Source: JAMXLO01 sp963850535 (GTDB lineage Bacteria; Pseudomonadota; Alphaproteobacteria; Acetobacterales; Acetobacteraceae). Taken from it: a stretch of 64,000 bases of DNA. The notes under the pieces were generated by a model. That model ran no database searches. It was not told the origin of the DNA and saw nothing but the letters and a program-made list of their open reading frames with translations. The stretch covers positions 182,175 through 246,174 of the forward strand of contig CAWKMC010000003.1 in assembly GCA_963850535.1 (NCBI GenBank), given 5' to 3'. Of this stretch, positions 62,718 through 64,000 are shown in pieces (position 1 is the stretch's first letter; the number at the start of each line of letters is the position of its first letter). A program made the translations under genes and the position numbers.

Positions 62718-64000
62718 GCGACTGTCTTGTCTGTCAAGCGTCGTTCCGACGTTTCATGATCTGGCGTAGACCGCGGCGCCTCAAGGCTGGCGCGTCGCGC
62801 CACCGCCTTCGGCGGCTTCGGCCTTGACCCACCGCGTTGCACGCCAGTCCGGCTTTTGATCGGTTCGCCGCCGTGGTTTACGCGCATTGCCATGATGTCT
62901 TCGTCCGAATGATTGCGTTGAGGATGCCAAGGAGACGACGCATGCATGCGACGAGGGCGACTTTCTTTGGGCGTCCCCGTTTGACCAGGTTTCGGTAATG
63001 CTGGCTGATGACAGGGTTCCAACGGGTCGCGGAAAGCGTTGCCATATAGAGAGCGTGACGAACATCAGCCCGGCCACCGGCAATGGTTCGCTTGCCGCGC
63101 ATCTGCCCAGAGTCTCGATTGACCGGCGCGACACCAACCAGAGCGGCGATACGACGGCGGTCGAGTAGACCGAGTTCGGGCAGATCGGCGATCAAGGTGT
63201 GTGCGGTGACATCACCGACACCGGGAACTGATGTCAGCAGATCGTCGGCTGCCCGCCAGACGGGCGATCGCTTGATGGTATCGTCGATGTCGCGGTCCAG
63301 TTCGGCGAGCTGGACCTTCAGCGTCTTCAGTGTTGCCTTGAGCATGCGTTGAACGCGAGGATTGCGTGCCTGATGGAGCCGATTGGTCTCCATGCCGATC
63401 ATTTCCACCACTTGCCGGCGGCGCGCGACCAGTTCGGCCAAGGTCTGCCTATCAGCGTTGGCGACTGGGCGCGGTTCGGGACGGATGCGTTCAGCGAACA
63501 GGGCGATGACCTGGGCATCAAGCGCATCGGTCTTGGCGAGCCGGCCTGTGGCACGGGCGAAATCCCGGATCTGGCGCGGGTTGACAACGGCAATCGGCAG
63601 AGCGGCCCCGGCCAGGGCAGCAGCTACGACGATTTCGAACCCGCCGGTCGCCTCGAGCACAATCAGCGCTGGAGCCAGAATTCGCAGATCGTCGACCAAT
63701 TGCTCGAGGGCTTGGCCATGGCGCCCGACGGCAAAGGTCTGACCTGACGGACGCACATGAACATCAAGGCGAACCTTCGAGACGTCGATCCCAACGAAGC
63801 TCGGTGAAGCGGGGTGTTCCATGACCCGTCCTTGCGAATGCGGGCTCGGCTTGCGGCCCAGGCGACTGTTCGGGTTCGCGGCGGAACCGGTGGACAGGGC
63901 TCCTTGCTTTTTCTCGGGCTCACCGACCCTGGGGGGCTGCGGGCTCCCATCCACCGATAGACTTGCCGACGGTTTGGTGGCCGGCAATGGCAAGATACAA
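62718..64000 (-). mobile_element. IS110-family insertion sequence (right end of window)
   Basis: The element appears to begin where the IS5 frame is interrupted at ~62717 and to extend beyond the window. It holds a full IS110 transposase gene on the minus strand plus long non-coding flanks on both sides, the usual place of IS110 guide-RNA sequences. IS110 elements lack clear terminal inverted repeats, so the ends cannot be set exactly by eye. Confidence 0.75.
62878..63822 (-). CDS. IS110-family transposase (DEDD recombinase)
   Basis: The 314-residue protein has a RuvC-like DEDD domain (FVGIDVSKVRLDVHVRPSGQ; ALIVLEATGGFEIVVAAALA; LAKTDALDAQVIALFAERI) and the C-terminal Tnp20 domain (LTSVPGVGDVTAHTLIADLP; GVAPVNRDSGQMRGKRTIAG). 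ATG 63822 (MEHPASPSFVGID) is preferred; an upstream ATG at 63993 would translate the leader of the element. All motifs are intact, so this is the only insertion sequence here that may still be active. Confidence 0.93.
   Translation of the reverse strand: MEHPASPSFVGIDVSKVRLDVHVRPSGQTFAVGRHGQALEQLVDDLRILAPALIVLEATGGFEIVVAAALAGAALPIAVVNPRQIRDFARATGRLAKTDALDAQVIALFAERIRPEPRPVANADRQTLAELVARRRQVVEMIGMETNRLHQARNPRVQRMLKATLKTLKVQLAELDRDIDDTIKRSPVWRAADDLLTSVPGVGDVTAHTLIADLPELGLLDRRRIAALVGVAPVNRDSGQMRGKRTIAGGRADVRHALYMATLSATRWNPVISQHYRNLVKRGRPKKVALVACMRRLLGILNAIIRTKTSWQCA

Noticed and set aside
1..64000. CRISPR array or prophage
   Set aside because: No regularly spaced direct repeats, Cas, phage structural or integrase genes were seen; the only mobile DNA is the IS cluster at the right end.

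Overview
The window is GC-rich DNA, almost fully coded, that reads like a member of the Alphaproteobacteria. The best guess is an acid- or soil-dwelling relative of Acetobacteraceae/Rhodospirillales. That guess rests on gene content: an FdsGBACD-type NAD formate dehydrogenase, a KdpFABC-KdpDE-EIIA cluster preceded by a second microprotein, and the fpg/ubiE/coaBC neighbourhood. No rRNA or marker gene fixes the taxon.

Layout. 1-2.4 kb: a cut YHS-domain secreted protein and a frameshifted class III nucleotide cyclase with TPRs. 2.5-5.2 kb: a small catabolic run (SDR, phytanoyl-CoA-type dioxygenase, ACMSD-like amidohydrolase). 5.2-6.3 kb: decayed DNA with the two ends of a dead porin gene. 6.4-15.0 kb: a complete high-affinity K+ uptake operon (microprotein, kdpF, A, B, C, D, E and a PTS EIIA protein). 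15-18.7 kb: two polytopic membrane proteins that look like surface-polysaccharide functions, in DNA that looks less GC-rich. 18.9-27.3 kb: a LysR regulator, formate dehydrogenase genes fdsG-B-A-fdhD-fdsD and an oxalate/formate-family MFS carrier with its 37-residue partner. 27.6-40 kb: two divergent gene sets, each with its own ABC importer. The leftward one (unknown protein, TauD-like dioxygenase, binding protein, LivH) ends in a single LivM-LivG-LivF fusion polypeptide. The rightward one has an NHL-repeat protein and an Fe3+/spermidine-type binding protein, permease and ATPase. 40-49 kb: LLM oxidoreductase, an ArsR/SRPBCC/DUF1801 group, sirtuin, MFS, a YeeE/YedE sulfur-transport pair, GNAT, coaBC, ubiE and fpg. 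49-57 kb: a large SAM-cyclase-AAA-TPR regulator, enoyl-CoA hydratase and a MarR-controlled EmrAB-type efflux pair. 57-60.5 kb: dTDP-L-rhamnose genes rfbBACD. 60.8-64 kb: tRNA-Gln(CTG) followed by a graveyard of IS3, IS30, IS5 and IS110 pieces.

Two themes cut across the map. First, many conserved genes are broken by exactly one base (cyclase, kdpA, fdsB, fdsA twice, the 33.5-35.1 kb gene, rfbD, IS5), often in a short run. Sequencing or assembly indels are the simplest explanation, and the flanking protein sequence is intact in every case. Second, one dispersed GC-rich hairpin repeat occurs twice. Each copy lies inside an operon, in the same orientation to transcription, and its purine arm supplies the Shine-Dalgarno sequence of the next gene (kdpD and the livMGF fusion). 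This repeat-borne ribosome-binding site, the triple ABC fusion, and an FdsA that has lost the three Cys of its N-terminal HCxxC-type cluster motif are the most interesting items.
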